NCBI GenBank assembly: GCA_014584295.1
Contig: JACTNC010000016.1
Coordinates: forward strand, 1-64,000
From: Verrucomicrobiota bacterium
GTDB taxonomy: Bacteria > Verrucomicrobiota > Verrucomicrobiia > Opitutales > Opitutaceae
Direction of reading: 5' to 3'
DNA length: 64,000 nucleotides
A program made the translations under genes and the position numbers. Every line of letters starts with the position of its first letter. Position 1 is the stretch's first letter. Of the stretch, positions 34,992 to 43,929 are shown one piece after another. The notes below the pieces were generated by a model, which was given only the letters and a program-made list of their open reading frames with translations, was not told the DNA's origin and made no database searches.

Positions 34992-36863
34992 CTATCTCCA
35001 TTCTGCAAGTGGAGCGAGTTCCGGCGCAGGTGCAGTGGCTGGCCAGTGATCGCCAACTGGGGTCAGCAACAGTGCGATGCGCACGCCAGGTGACTCCGCC
35101 TTCACCTCTGCCCTCAATGCCGTGATTCCTTCATTGCTGTTTTCAGCAGATGTCGGCGGGCGCGCGGGTGAGACGCGAAATCTTCCATTCTCAGGCGCAA
35201 GAATCTCCACGCGCAGGGTGCGTCCCTTCTGTTTCAGCGTGGCATGGCGGGCATCCTCCAGCTTCACTTTTGCGCTCGTGAGTATCCGTGATATCAGGGG
35301 CATTCCCTGCTTCACCTCCGTTAGCTCATCTTGAATCAGGACTCTTGAACGGTTGACCACCGCTACCCCTCTCAGAATGCTTCCTGCAGCTCCGGGGTAA
35401 GCTGACGTGAGATCGGCAACGGCGAATGCATGTGCGGGTTGCGAACCGAATGCGACGATCGGCGCAGCAGACGTTGGTTCCTGAAGAAGCCCATCAGGCG
35501 TGAGCGTATTGTGGCTGTGATTGTTCGTGCGGTAGTAGCTCCACCGCGCCTTGCCGAAATAGTCTGGAAGATCGTAGTCGTCGGGCCCCAGATCGTGCGC
35601 CCAGCGCACGCCATCAGCATCCAGTACAAACGATCCCAAATCGAGATGTGCATGGTTGACGTCATTTCTTCCGGCCTTGAATCCGAGGAAAAGTGCGCGC
35701 GGATCATTCCATGCACTGCGAAAGATCGCCAGTTCAGCCGGTCCTCCAAATCTGACGTCTAGTGCCGGCGGCTTATACGGCGCAGCCGTGGCAGATGGAA
35801 ACCACACGGCATGCAATGCATGCATGCGATCGTTTCGCGATGGGTGCGAAATCTCCCTGCGGAGCGTTTCGCGACAATGGAAGCGCGCTGCAGGAACATC
35901 GAATCGAGTCGCAAGCCAGGTAAACTCGGGCTGGGCTCCAATCGATGCACGCCCATCCGCGTAGTTGAATGCGCCTTCGACCGGACTCTCGATTTGCAGA
36001 CGGTAATGGGCGGTGCGATCGAATCCCGGAGAACGACTCAATCCAAAATCGGAGCCAATCGCGCTTTCGAGCATCGCGATCGCAATGACATTGTATCCGG
36101 TGCCGTAGTTCCAATAGGCCGGCCCTTCCGGATAGGCACCATCCGGTGAATAGGATGCCAGCATGGCAATCGGCAAAGACCGAACAGCTCCGTTAACAAC
36201 GAGGCGTGCGAGCGCCGGTTCCTCCTCGGCCAGTGCAAGTGAGGTAGCGAGGAGTCCAGCGTTGCAGACCTGATTCCAGTTATTCCTGCTCTTCACAAAC
36301 CAAAGTCGTTTGTCTGTGGGCCTCGCAGAGCCATAGGCCGCCAAAGCGAAGGACAAACTCTTTTCCATCATGGCGGCCTTTATGCGTGCCCGCTCGCGAG
36401 GCGAAAGGTGGTCATGCAGCCAGTCATAGCCGATGGCGAACGCAAGGCTCATCTCAGCCACATCCAGGAAATGGGAAGGGTTCCAATCAGCGAAACCCGC
36501 TGTCGCAAATAGCTCTTTCTTCGCCCTTTCAAGAAATCGCCAGTCCTTCGTGAGTCGAAACGCCATGGCACACGTGAGTACCCTGCCGAGCGCGGTTCGA
36601 GATTGCTCCAGCATGTGGGAACCGGTCAGCAAACGCTTGACGGGCTGCGTGCCATGTTCCTTCTCCGCGAGAGCAACTATCCGTTTGTGGAGCTGCGCCC
36701 GAAGCGGATCGATTTTTGCATCAGCCAACGCCGCCGCAAGCTGCTCATCGGTGAACAAGAGCCTCGGATGCCCAGCACGAAGCCCCGAAAGCACGTCCCC
36801 CGTGGCCGGAGCCGCCGCAATCACCCAAGGACAAAATATCAAGACCAGCAGTATTACGCGCAT
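34992..36863 (-). CDS. Heparinase II/III-like polysaccharide lyase
   Basis: The 623-residue protein starts at ATG 36863 with a signal peptide (MRVILLVLIFCPWVIAAAPA). An alpha/alpha-toroid N-domain (residues ~40-340; AIGYDWLHDHLSPRERARIK, NNWNQVCNAGLLATSLALAE) is followed by the heparinase II/III beta-sandwich (NDVNHAHLDLGSFVLDADG, RTNNHSHNTLTPDG). The conserved Asn, Tyr (WNYGTGYNV region) and His residues of this lyase clan are present. These enzymes cleave uronate-containing glycans by beta-elimination, including heparan, alginate-type or exopolysaccharide substrates. It is on the strand opposite to the plus-arm genes and has its own upstream region, yet clearly belongs to the same glycan locus. 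Confidence 0.85.
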   Translation of the reverse strand: MRVILLVLIFCPWVIAAAPATGDVLSGLRAGHPRLLFTDEQLAAALADAKIDPLRAQLHKRIVALAEKEHGTQPVKRLLTGSHMLEQSRTALGRVLTCAMAFRLTKDWRFLERAKKELFATAGFADWNPSHFLDVAEMSLAFAIGYDWLHDHLSPRERARIKAAMMEKSLSFALAAYGSARPTDKRLWFVKSRNNWNQVCNAGLLATSLALAEEEPALARLVVNGAVRSLPIAMLASYSPDGAYPEGPAYWNYGTGYNVIAIAMLESAIGSDFGLSRSPGFDRTAHYRLQIESPVEGAFNYADGRASIGAQPEFTWLATRFDVPAARFHCRETLRREISHPSRNDRMHALHAVWFPSATAAPYKPPALDVRFGGPAELAIFRSAWNDPRALFLGFKAGRNDVNHAHLDLGSFVLDADGVRWAHDLGPDDYDLPDYFGKARWSYYRTNNHSHNTLTPDGLLQEPTSAAPIVAFGSQPAHAFAVADLTSAYPGAAGSILRGVAVVNRSRVLIQDELTEVKQGMPLISRILTSAKVKLEDARHATLKQKGRTLRVEILAPENGRFRVSPARPPTSAENSNEGITALRAEVKAESPGVRIALLLTPVGDHWPATAPAPELAPLAEWR

Positions 36864-37048
36864 GAGTTTCAAGATTCTCAAGCCATCCTCCAACGCCGCC
36901 CCCACACTGACAAATCCCAATCGCGGGCGTCAACCCGCCCCGAATTCATTGGAATACCACCGCTGCGGTCAGACGAACGGCGATGACCTTTCTGAGAACT
37001 CCAGTCGTACCGCCTCGTTTTTTCACCTCGGCCAGCCGCTCCGAGCGC

Positions 37049-37639
37049 TCACTCTGCGCCTGCGGGTATCGAGCGCTCAATGCGGCGGTCCGGCACGAGC
37101 CAGAGGAGGGCGACGGCCACAAACAGGACTTGCGCCATCCACGGTCGGACCAAGGCAAGCAGGATCGCGAGAACGTACAGAACCGGTGAAATCTTTCCCT
37201 TCCAGTCCTTGCCGAGCGCGGCACGCAGCGGAGAAGCCGGGCCTTGGGCACAAATGATCGCCTGCTGGAGGATCCAGTAGGCGATTGCGGCTGCCAGAAG
37301 CACACCCCCATAGAGCGCCGAGGGCACCGCATGGAAGTGATTCTCTCCCATCCAACCGGTCACGAACGGAAACAGCGACAGCCAAAAGAGAAAGTGGAGA
37401 TTCGCCCACAGGATCCCCCCCGTCACACGGTCGCAGAGATGCAGCATGGGGTGATGATTGTTCCAATAAATGCCCACATAGACGAAGCTCAGCAGGTAAC
37501 ACATGAACACCGGCAGGACGGGCAGCAGCGTGTCCAGCCCGTCGCCATGCGGGACCTTCATTTCAAGAACCATGATCGTGATGATGATCGCAATCACGCC
37601 GTCACTGAACGCTTCCAGTCTGTTTTTGCCCATGGTCAT
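37049..37639 (-). CDS. TMEM175/DUF1211-family membrane protein (putative K+ channel)
   Basis: This 196-residue membrane protein has six hydrophobic helices and the family's signature near the N-terminus: KNRLEAFSDGVIAIIITIMV. In bacterial TMEM175 proteins this FSDG helix lines the potassium pore. Other family features are VYVGIYWNNHHPMLH and LFPFVTGWMGENHF. Bacterial members usually carry one repeat and form tetramers. ATG 37633 is an alternative start. It is not obviously linked to neighbours, although the TolC-like gene lies only 19 bp upstream on the same strand. Confidence 0.82.
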   Translation of the reverse strand: MTMGKNRLEAFSDGVIAIIITIMVLEMKVPHGDGLDTLLPVLPVFMCYLLSFVYVGIYWNNHHPMLHLCDRVTGGILWANLHFLFWLSLFPFVTGWMGENHFHAVPSALYGGVLLAAAIAYWILQQAIICAQGPASPLRAALGKDWKGKISPVLYVLAILLALVRPWMAQVLFVAVALLWLVPDRRIERSIPAGAE

Positions 37640-37658
37640 GGTGTCGGATTGAAAAAGT

Positions 37659-38966
37659 TCACTTCTGCTGCTCGGAGAGGATGCCTTTCACATCACCCCG
37701 CGTCCTCGCGAGTTCTACGCGACTCAGGTTGTAGAGATAAATTGCCTCGTTGAGATTGTCACCCGCCTGCCCCAGCCGGTTCTGCGCATCGATCAATTCC
37801 CTGTTGTCGGCGACGCCTTCGCGGAAGCGCTTCTCCGCAAGGTCCAGTTCCTCCTTCGCCAGTCGGAGGCTCTTTTCCGCCACCCCGACCTGGGCGAGGC
37901 GCGATCGAGCATCCTGCACCGCGAGCCTTACCTCGCTCGAAATGAGGAGTTCGAGCTGCCTGAGCCGAAACTCCTGCGAGCGCACCTGTGAAAGCGCGAT
38001 CCGCTGGTTCGTCCGGCTGCGGAAGCCGTCAAATACCGGAATGGCAAACGCGACACCGGCAGCCCAGCCCGCCTGCGGATCATCCTCATACACCCGAGTG
38101 TTCGCGATGTTGTATTCACCGCTCAAAGACAACGTGCCGTAACGATCAAGCTTCGAGGCACGAAAGAGCTCCTGATTCTGCTGCAGCGCCTGCTTCAGCC
38201 GGAGGTAGTCCACGCGCTTCTCGAAAAGCGTCTGCTCAAACCCATCCGCAAACAGCGGCTGCTCCATCCGCATCACCTCGAAGTTTTCGAGTTTCACCTT
38301 CATTGCCGGATCAAAATCCAGCAGACGCTTCAGCAGGAGTTCGCTCTGATAGACCACCGTGTCCTGCTGGATGCGTGCCTGTTCGGCGATCGCGAGCTGC
38401 GCCTCCGCGCGTGTGATGTCGATCTGCAGCGCAGCCCCCGCCTCGGCGCGATTGCGCGCAAGCGTCACGAGTTCACGGGCCCGTTGAACGTTGGCATCGA
38501 GCACCGCGATCCGTTTCACATTGCGCAGATGCGCGAAGAAAGTCTGCGCGACAGACGTCATTACACTCTGCAAGGTCACCTCGAGATCGAACTCAGCCAC
38601 TTTCACCCCCTCAAGCGCGGCCCTGCGAAACGCCATTTGTTGCGGACTGTACAGGGCATAGGAGCCCGCCAAGCGGCCATCAAATCGGTCCGAGGGCGTA
38701 CCCTCCGACTTCGAAGTTGCAGAGATCGACGAGGATTTTGACCGTCGCTGCTGGGCGCTGACCGATACAATCGGCAGCAGGCCCACCCGCTGTTGGTTTG
38801 CGGCTTCCATGGCCAACGCAACCGACTCGCGGCTCAGCAGGACGTTGACATTGACCTGCTCCACAGTTGCCAAAGCCGTTTCCAAGGTCAGCGCCTGGGG
38901 CTCCTGCGCCACCAAGCCAGCAGAAAGCAGCCCAACCATGAGCAACGATATCCGGGGCAACATCAT
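37659..38966 (-). CDS. TolC-family outer-membrane protein
   Basis: The 435-residue protein begins at ATG 38966 or 38963 with a signal peptide (MMLPRISLLMVGLLSAGLVA). The sequence shows the two-fold TolC repeat of long helical hairpins: SRESVALAMEAANQQRVGLLP and the central AFDGFRSRTNQRIALSQV-like region (read as FAIPVFDGFRSR). Coiled-coil repeats such as ARELVTLARNRAEAGAALQ and RLAKEELDLAEKRFREG follow, and the closing helix is LIDAQNRLGQAGDNLNEAI. TolC trimers form the outer-membrane channel of efflux pumps or type I secretion. No pump gene is adjacent; an RND pump and adaptor without a TolC lie 18 kb downstream and may be its partners. Confidence 0.88.
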   Translation of the reverse strand: MMLPRISLLMVGLLSAGLVAQEPQALTLETALATVEQVNVNVLLSRESVALAMEAANQQRVGLLPIVSVSAQQRRSKSSSISATSKSEGTPSDRFDGRLAGSYALYSPQQMAFRRAALEGVKVAEFDLEVTLQSVMTSVAQTFFAHLRNVKRIAVLDANVQRARELVTLARNRAEAGAALQIDITRAEAQLAIAEQARIQQDTVVYQSELLLKRLLDFDPAMKVKLENFEVMRMEQPLFADGFEQTLFEKRVDYLRLKQALQQNQELFRASKLDRYGTLSLSGEYNIANTRVYEDDPQAGWAAGVAFAIPVFDGFRSRTNQRIALSQVRSQEFRLRQLELLISSEVRLAVQDARSRLAQVGVAEKSLRLAKEELDLAEKRFREGVADNRELIDAQNRLGQAGDNLNEAIYLYNLSRVELARTRGDVKGILSEQQK

Positions 38967-39082
38967 ACACGGCGAGACTTTCTGTTTGTCATGCAGGGCG
39001 CAAGCCTCGGAAGTTGTCACCTCATGGAATCGTCTTTAAGTAGACCGCTTCTTGTCGTTACGGATGTATCCGCCAAGCCGCC

Positions 39083-40756
39083 ATGCACATAGGCCTCGCC
39101 CAACTCAATACCACGGTCGGTGATCTCGCCGGGAATCGGCGACGAATCCTCGATGCCTATCGCACATTGGCGGCCCAGGGTGCCGAACTCGTGGTATTTC
39201 CTGAAATGGTCGTCTGCGGATACCCTCCCCGCGACCTGCTGCTCAAGCGCCGTTTTGTTTCCGACATCGAAAAATCCCTGGCAGAAATCGCGGCACAGAT
39301 CGGGACCGTTCCGGCGCTGATTGGCACCGTTCAGACAAACCCTTCCAGCCAAGGTCGGCGCTACTTCAATGCCGCAGCATTCTGCGTGAACGGCAGGATT
39401 GCTGCTCATGCCCGCAAGTGCCTCCTTCCAACCTATGATGTCTTCGACGAGGACCGCTATTTCGAACCCGCATCCCATCCCCTAGTGATCACCCATAAGG
39501 GAAAACGCATCGGCGTGACCATTTGCGAAGACATCTGGACAGATCCCCGCTTTGCACCGCGTCACCTCTATCATTTCGATCCCATCAAGTGGCTCGCCAA
39601 CGAAAAGATCGAACTGATGGTCAACCTTTCCGCGAGTCCGTGGCATTTCGAGAAGGACAATGTCAGGCAGGCCTTGGTCACGGATGCCGCACTCGCATTG
39701 GGCTGTCCCGCAGTCTACGTTAACGCCATCGGCGGCAATGACGAACTTGTCTTCGACGGGCGCAGCCTCGTCGCCGACGCACAGGGCCGGATTGTCGCGG
39801 GTCTGGCTGCCTTTGCGGAGGAAACCCGCGTCGTTTCCGTCCCGCTTGCCGCGGAATCATCAAGCCAGACAAAGGCTCCAGCACCGATTCTCCTCTCTCC
39901 GACTTTCGCCCAGGATCCACTCGCAGATATCCACGATGCACTGGTCCTGGGCCTTCGCGACTATGCCCACAAGAGCGGATTCCGGAAGGCGCTTGTCGCC
40001 CTCTCCGGCGGAATAGATTCGGCTGTAGTCGCAGTCATCGCAGCCGCTGCCTTTGGCCGGGAAAATGTGATCGGCGTATCACTTCCCTCGGCGATTTCAT
40101 CCCAGCACTCGAAGGACGACGCGCGCATCCTGGCGGACAATCTCGGGCTGCGTTTCGAGACAATCGCCATTGAGCACGCCGTCGCCGCATGTGAAACCGC
40201 GCTCGGACCCGTTTTCAATGGCCGCCCGCGAGATGTCACGGAAGAAAACCTCCAGGCGAGAATTCGCGGAGTCATCATGATGGCCCTGTCCAACAAGTTC
40301 GGGGCGCTGCTCCTCACGACCGGAAACAAGAGCGAGGTGGCGGTGGGCTATTGCACGCTCTACGGCGACATGTGCGGCGGCCTCGCCGTGATCAGCGATG
40401 TCTTCAAGACACAGGTCTACGCGCTTGCCCGATGGATCAACCGCGAACGCGAAATCATTCCCGTCAACTCCATCGAAAAACCCCCCAGCGCGGAGTTGCG
40501 TCCGGGACAAACCGACCAGGACAGCCTGCCTCCCTATGATGTGCTTGATGCGATCCTTCGCGGCTACGTCGAGGAAGGACTCTCCCGCCGCGACCTCGTC
40601 GCCCAGGGATTCTCCGAGCCGGTCGTCAACGACATTGCGCGCAAGGTCGATCTCAACGAGTACAAGCGCAAACAGTCCGCGCCTGGCCTGAAAATCACTC
40701 CGCTCGCCTTCGGCGTGGGGCGGCGTATTCCAATTGTCCAGAAATACGTAAATTGA
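39083..40756 (+). CDS. nadE: Glutamine-dependent NAD+ synthetase
   Basis: This enzyme makes NAD+ from nicotinate adenine dinucleotide, ATP and glutamine. The 557-residue protein has an N-terminal nitrilase-type glutaminase with catalytic triad Glu 41 (VVFPEM), Lys 112 ([10 protein letters not shown]) and Cys 148 (VTICEDIW). A C-terminal synthetase follows from ~285 with the P-loop SGGIDS at 308-313, [19 protein letters not shown] and [18 protein letters not shown]. Length and order match the bacterial two-domain form. It starts 117 bp from the divergent tolC-like gene and is followed by hemL after 7 bp. Confidence 0.96.
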   Translation: MHIGLAQLNTTVGDLAGNRRRILDAYRTLAAQGAELVVFPEMVVCGYPPRDLLLKRRFVSDIEKSLAEIAAQIGTVPALIGTVQTNPSSQGRRYFNAAAFCVNGRIAAHARKCLLPTYDVFDEDRYFEPASHPLVITHKGKRIGVTICEDIWTDPRFAPRHLYHFDPIKWLANEKIELMVNLSASPWHFEKDNVRQALVTDAALALGCPAVYVNAIGGNDELVFDGRSLVADAQGRIVAGLAAFAEETRVVSVPLAAESSSQTKAPAPILLSPTFAQDPLADIHDALVLGLRDYAHKSGFRKALVALSGGIDSAVVAVIAAAAFGRENVIGVSLPSAISSQHSKDDARILADNLGLRFETIAIEHAVAACETALGPVFNGRPRDVTEENLQARIRGVIMMALSNKFGALLLTTGNKSEVAVGYCTLYGDMCGGLAVISDVFKTQVYALARWINREREIIPVNSIEKPPSAELRPGQTDQDSLPPYDVLDAILRGYVEEGLSRRDLVAQGFSEPVVNDIARKVDLNEYKRKQSAPGLKITPLAFGVGRRIPIVQKYVN

Positions 40757-40763
40757 TCGAACG

Positions 40764-42047
40764 ATGACATCGATGACTTCGGAGCAACTCTTCGCCCGCG
40801 CGCGGCAACTCATCCCCGGAGGCGTGAATTCGCCTGTGAGGGCCTTTCGTTCCGTGGGTGGTGCGCCGTTCTTTGTGAAGTCCGCGGCCGGCGCGACGCT
40901 CACGACTGCCGATGACCGTGACCTCATCGATTTTGTCTGTACATGGGGACCGGCGATCCACGGTCACAATCACCCGCGCATCAAGGCCGCGATCGCGGAA
41001 GCGCTCGATCACGGCACTTCGTTTGGAACGCCGAATCCCTATGAGGTGGAGATGGCAGAATTGATCGTCGCCCTGGTTCCTTCGATCGAAAAGGTGCGCA
41101 TGTGCAACAGCGGCACCGAGGCAACCATGTCCGCGATCCGGCTTGCGCGCGGCTTCACGCGACGCGACAAGATCATCAAGTTCTCTGGCTGCTATCACGG
41201 TCATTCCGATTCCTTGCTTATCAAGGCGGGATCGGGGGCACTGACCCACGGCAATCCGGACAGTGCGGGTGTACCCGCCTCTTTCGCTCGTGAAACCCTT
41301 GTCCTGCCCTTTAACAACCGGGACGCCGTGACCGCGGCGTTCGCCGCCAATCCCGGCCAGATCGCCTGCATCATCCTTGAACCCTACCCCGCCAACGTCG
41401 GTCTCATCCTCCCGGAGCCCGGATTTCTGGCATTCCTGCGCGAGGAGTGCACAAGACACGGCACGGTCCTGATCTTTGACGAAGTGATGACCGGCTTCCG
41501 TGTCGCAAAAGGAGGCGTCCAGGAGATCGCGCGAATCAAACCCGATCTCACGACGCTCGGTAAGATCATCGGCGGGGGACTTCCGGTCGGCGCGTTTGGA
41601 GGGCGCGCGGAGATCATGGACAACCTTGCGCCGGTTGGCCCCGTCTACCAGGCCGGTACGCTGAGCGGAAATCCGCTGGCCATGGCGGCCGGCATTGCTG
41701 CTCTCAAGATGCTGAAGGAGGAAGAGCCCTACGCGCGGCTTGATCGCATGGGAAGGCAGATTTGCGACACGCTCCTCGCCGCAACCCAGGCCAAGGGTAT
41801 CCCTGCAACGGTGCCCCAAGCCGGATCCATGTTCAGTCTCTATTTCAGCTCAACGCCCGTTCGCGACTATGCCACTGCCTTGCAAACAGACGCCAAACTT
41901 TTTGGGAAGTTTTTCCACGCATGTTTGTCGAAAGGTGTGTATCTTCCTCCCAGTGCATTCGAAGCCTGCTTCATAAGCACCGCGCATGAAGGTGCAGCCA
42001 TCGACAAAGCCTGCGAAATCATGAGCGACGCCGTGCGCTCCCTTTGA
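40764..42047 (+). CDS. hemL: Glutamate-1-semialdehyde 2,1-aminomutase
   Basis: This PLP enzyme converts glutamate-1-semialdehyde to 5-aminolevulinate in the C5 route to haem. The 427-residue protein shows [53 protein letters not shown] and [13 protein letters not shown]. The PLP lysine is Lys 267 in [19 protein letters not shown]. Length is normal. ATG 40773 is an alternative start. It lies 7 bp after nadE and 2 bp before the S55-like gene, so the three may be co-transcribed although their functions do not obviously connect. Confidence 0.96.
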   Translation: MTSMTSEQLFARARQLIPGGVNSPVRAFRSVGGAPFFVKSAAGATLTTADDRDLIDFVCTWGPAIHGHNHPRIKAAIAEALDHGTSFGTPNPYEVEMAELIVALVPSIEKVRMCNSGTEATMSAIRLARGFTRRDKIIKFSGCYHGHSDSLLIKAGSGALTHGNPDSAGVPASFARETLVLPFNNRDAVTAAFAANPGQIACIILEPYPANVGLILPEPGFLAFLREECTRHGTVLIFDEVMTGFRVAKGGVQEIARIKPDLTTLGKIIGGGLPVGAFGGRAEIMDNLAPVGPVYQAGTLSGNPLAMAAGIAALKMLKEEEPYARLDRMGRQICDTLLAATQAKGIPATVPQAGSMFSLYFSSTPVRDYATALQTDAKLFGKFFHACLSKGVYLPPSAFEACFISTAHEGAAIDKACEIMSDAVRSL

Positions 42048-42049
42048 TC

Positions 42050-43909
42050 ATGCCTCATTTCCCGAAATCTCCGTTCTCCGCAGCCTTCTCCAAGGCGGCT
42101 AGAAGTCTTGGCGTTTCGGGACGCTGCCTTGGTTGGACGCTCCTTGCCTGCGCCTTTTCCTCACTACCGGGACAAGTGCCCAGCCCTGCCGCACCGCTTT
42201 CCTCACTCCAGCCTGTCGACGCTCCGGCCATGCCGATCGACGACCTGAGGCCTGGAATGACCGGAGAAGTGTGGACCGTTTTCCGCGGCAACAAACCGGA
42301 GCCGTTTTCCGTCGAGGTTACGGGCATCATTAGAAACGCGGTCGGCCCGGGAAAGGCACTCATTCTCTGCCGTCTGACCGACCCGCGCGTGCAAAGCATG
42401 GGCGCGGTCGCCGGAATGAGCGGGAGCCCGCTCTATATTCACGGCCGCTTGGCAGGCGCCTTGAGCTATCAGGTGCAGCGCTTCGAGACCGTGCGTTACG
42501 CCGGATTCACTCCCGTTGGAGACCTCGCGGAGGTCGCCAACAAGGTGGGCGTCGCCCCACTCACTCCCGCCCCCATCGGAGCGGAGACGACGACAGTCAG
42601 GCGACGCACCGCGGACAACGAAGCGTTTCAGCCACTCAATCCCGTCTTCTCCCTATCGGGCCTCTCTCCACAAGTATCTGAATTGCTTGCCCCTCATTTT
42701 CAATCCTTGGGACTTGCAACGACATCAATCGGCGGCTCGGACACCTCTGCATCGCTGGCAAATCTCGCCGCACCAGGATCTAACTCGGAAAGACACTTGG
42801 GGGCAGGCGAGTCCGTCGCCGTGGCGCTTGCCGTCGGTGACATCACCATCGCGGGTACGGGCACTGTCTCGCGGGTCGAAGGCAACCGGGTCACCGCGTT
42901 CGGTCATCCGATGCTCGGCATCGGCGATGTGGCACTGGCGATGTGCGAGGCGGACATCGTCACCATCCTTCCCTCAAACCTGAATTCGATGAAGGTTTCG
43001 AATGTGGGCCGCGTCATCGGCACACTCCTTCAGGACCGGCTTTCAGGCGTTGCGGGCGAACTGGGGCCGGGACCGGCAATGATCCCGATTGAGGTGGCCA
43101 CCCCGCGTCGCACCCTGCGCTTTTCGAGCGTGCGGCATTCGCAACTTGCACCCTTGGTCGTGGCCGCGGGAGTCACGCAGGCCGTCGTGAGTTCCAACGA
43201 TGCGGGTTTTGCTGAAGGCTTCCGCGTTTCCACGCGCGTAGCCTTCCCGGATGAAGAGCCGATCGAAACCGACATGCTCTATGCGGGCCCACAGGGATTC
43301 GCTGCCGGGATCGGAGAGTTCCTCCAGACGCTCAACGGCACTCTCCAGAATCCCTTTGAGAAGACATTTCCCGAAGCCGTCTCGGTGAACATCGTTCCAC
43401 TGGAAAGCCGCCCATGGGCATTCCTCGACCAGTTCCAACCTTCGACAACTCGCGCCCGCGCAGGGGAGCCGGTCTCATTCCAGCTTTCAGGTCGCAACTA
43501 TCAGGGCGCTTCACTCACGGAAACGGTGCGCTGCCACATCCCTCGCGAGTGGATTGGAAAATCGCTCGAACTTGTCGTGATGAACGGACGCGAACTCGAC
43601 AAACTGTCCGGCAGAACAGCCGCTCCGGTTGTCACCGACCTGCGCAGTTTTCCGGAGTATCTGGAAGCTCTTCGCCATGCCCGACAACCGGACGGTCTTT
43701 ATGTGGCCGTGATCGAGCGGACCGGCACGCTTCTAGATCAAAATGCGCGCCTGCTGGACCCACCTGGGTCAATTGAACGCATCACCCAGGGCAATTCCAA
43801 CACGCGCTATGGTCGCCAGGATCTGGCTGTGGCGCTCTGGGAAAGCCACGTCTTTCCCGACCGCCTGATCAACGCGAGCATCCTGCGTCCCTTCACGGTT
43901 TTCGAATAA
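42050..43909 (+). CDS. SpoIVB/S55-like serine peptidase-domain protein, permuted motif order
   Basis: A 619-residue exported protein (hydrophobic segment at ~28-40). Its N-terminal part reads MPIDDLRPGMTGEVWTVFRG, then LTDPRVQSMGAVAGMSGSPL. GMSGSP at 122-127 matches the nucleophile region of SpoIVB (S55); Ser 125 is the candidate nucleophile. The His motif TAFGHPML (His 286) comes later, the reverse of the His-then-Ser order I recall for SpoIVB. The C-terminal ~230 residues look like beta domains (RARAGEPVSFQLSG) with no recognised family. There is no PDZ domain. The organism type does not sporulate, so the role must differ; envelope proteolysis or autoprocessing is a guess. The beta-propeller gene follows after 20 bp. 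Confidence 0.75.
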   Translation: MPHFPKSPFSAAFSKAARSLGVSGRCLGWTLLACAFSSLPGQVPSPAAPLSSLQPVDAPAMPIDDLRPGMTGEVWTVFRGNKPEPFSVEVTGIIRNAVGPGKALILCRLTDPRVQSMGAVAGMSGSPLYIHGRLAGALSYQVQRFETVRYAGFTPVGDLAEVANKVGVAPLTPAPIGAETTTVRRRTADNEAFQPLNPVFSLSGLSPQVSELLAPHFQSLGLATTSIGGSDTSASLANLAAPGSNSERHLGAGESVAVALAVGDITIAGTGTVSRVEGNRVTAFGHPMLGIGDVALAMCEADIVTILPSNLNSMKVSNVGRVIGTLLQDRLSGVAGELGPGPAMIPIEVATPRRTLRFSSVRHSQLAPLVVAAGVTQAVVSSNDAGFAEGFRVSTRVAFPDEEPIETDMLYAGPQGFAAGIGEFLQTLNGTLQNPFEKTFPEAVSVNIVPLESRPWAFLDQFQPSTTRARAGEPVSFQLSGRNYQGASLTETVRCHIPREWIGKSLELVVMNGRELDKLSGRTAAPVVTDLRSFPEYLEALRHARQPDGLYVAVIERTGTLLDQNARLLDPPGSIERITQGNSNTRYGRQDLAVALWESHVFPDRLINASILRPFTVFE

Positions 43910-43929
43910 TTCTCTCCCGTCCTTGCCGC

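Noticed and set aside
33617-35056. 479-residue minus-strand frame opposite the sulfatase-PA14 gene
   Set aside because: It overlaps both the sulfatase and the 3' end of the lyase gene in the wrong frame and has no family pattern.
40695-41819. 374-residue minus-strand frame opposite hemL
   Set aside because: hemL is unambiguous on the plus strand; the antisense frame is Arg/Gly-rich noise.
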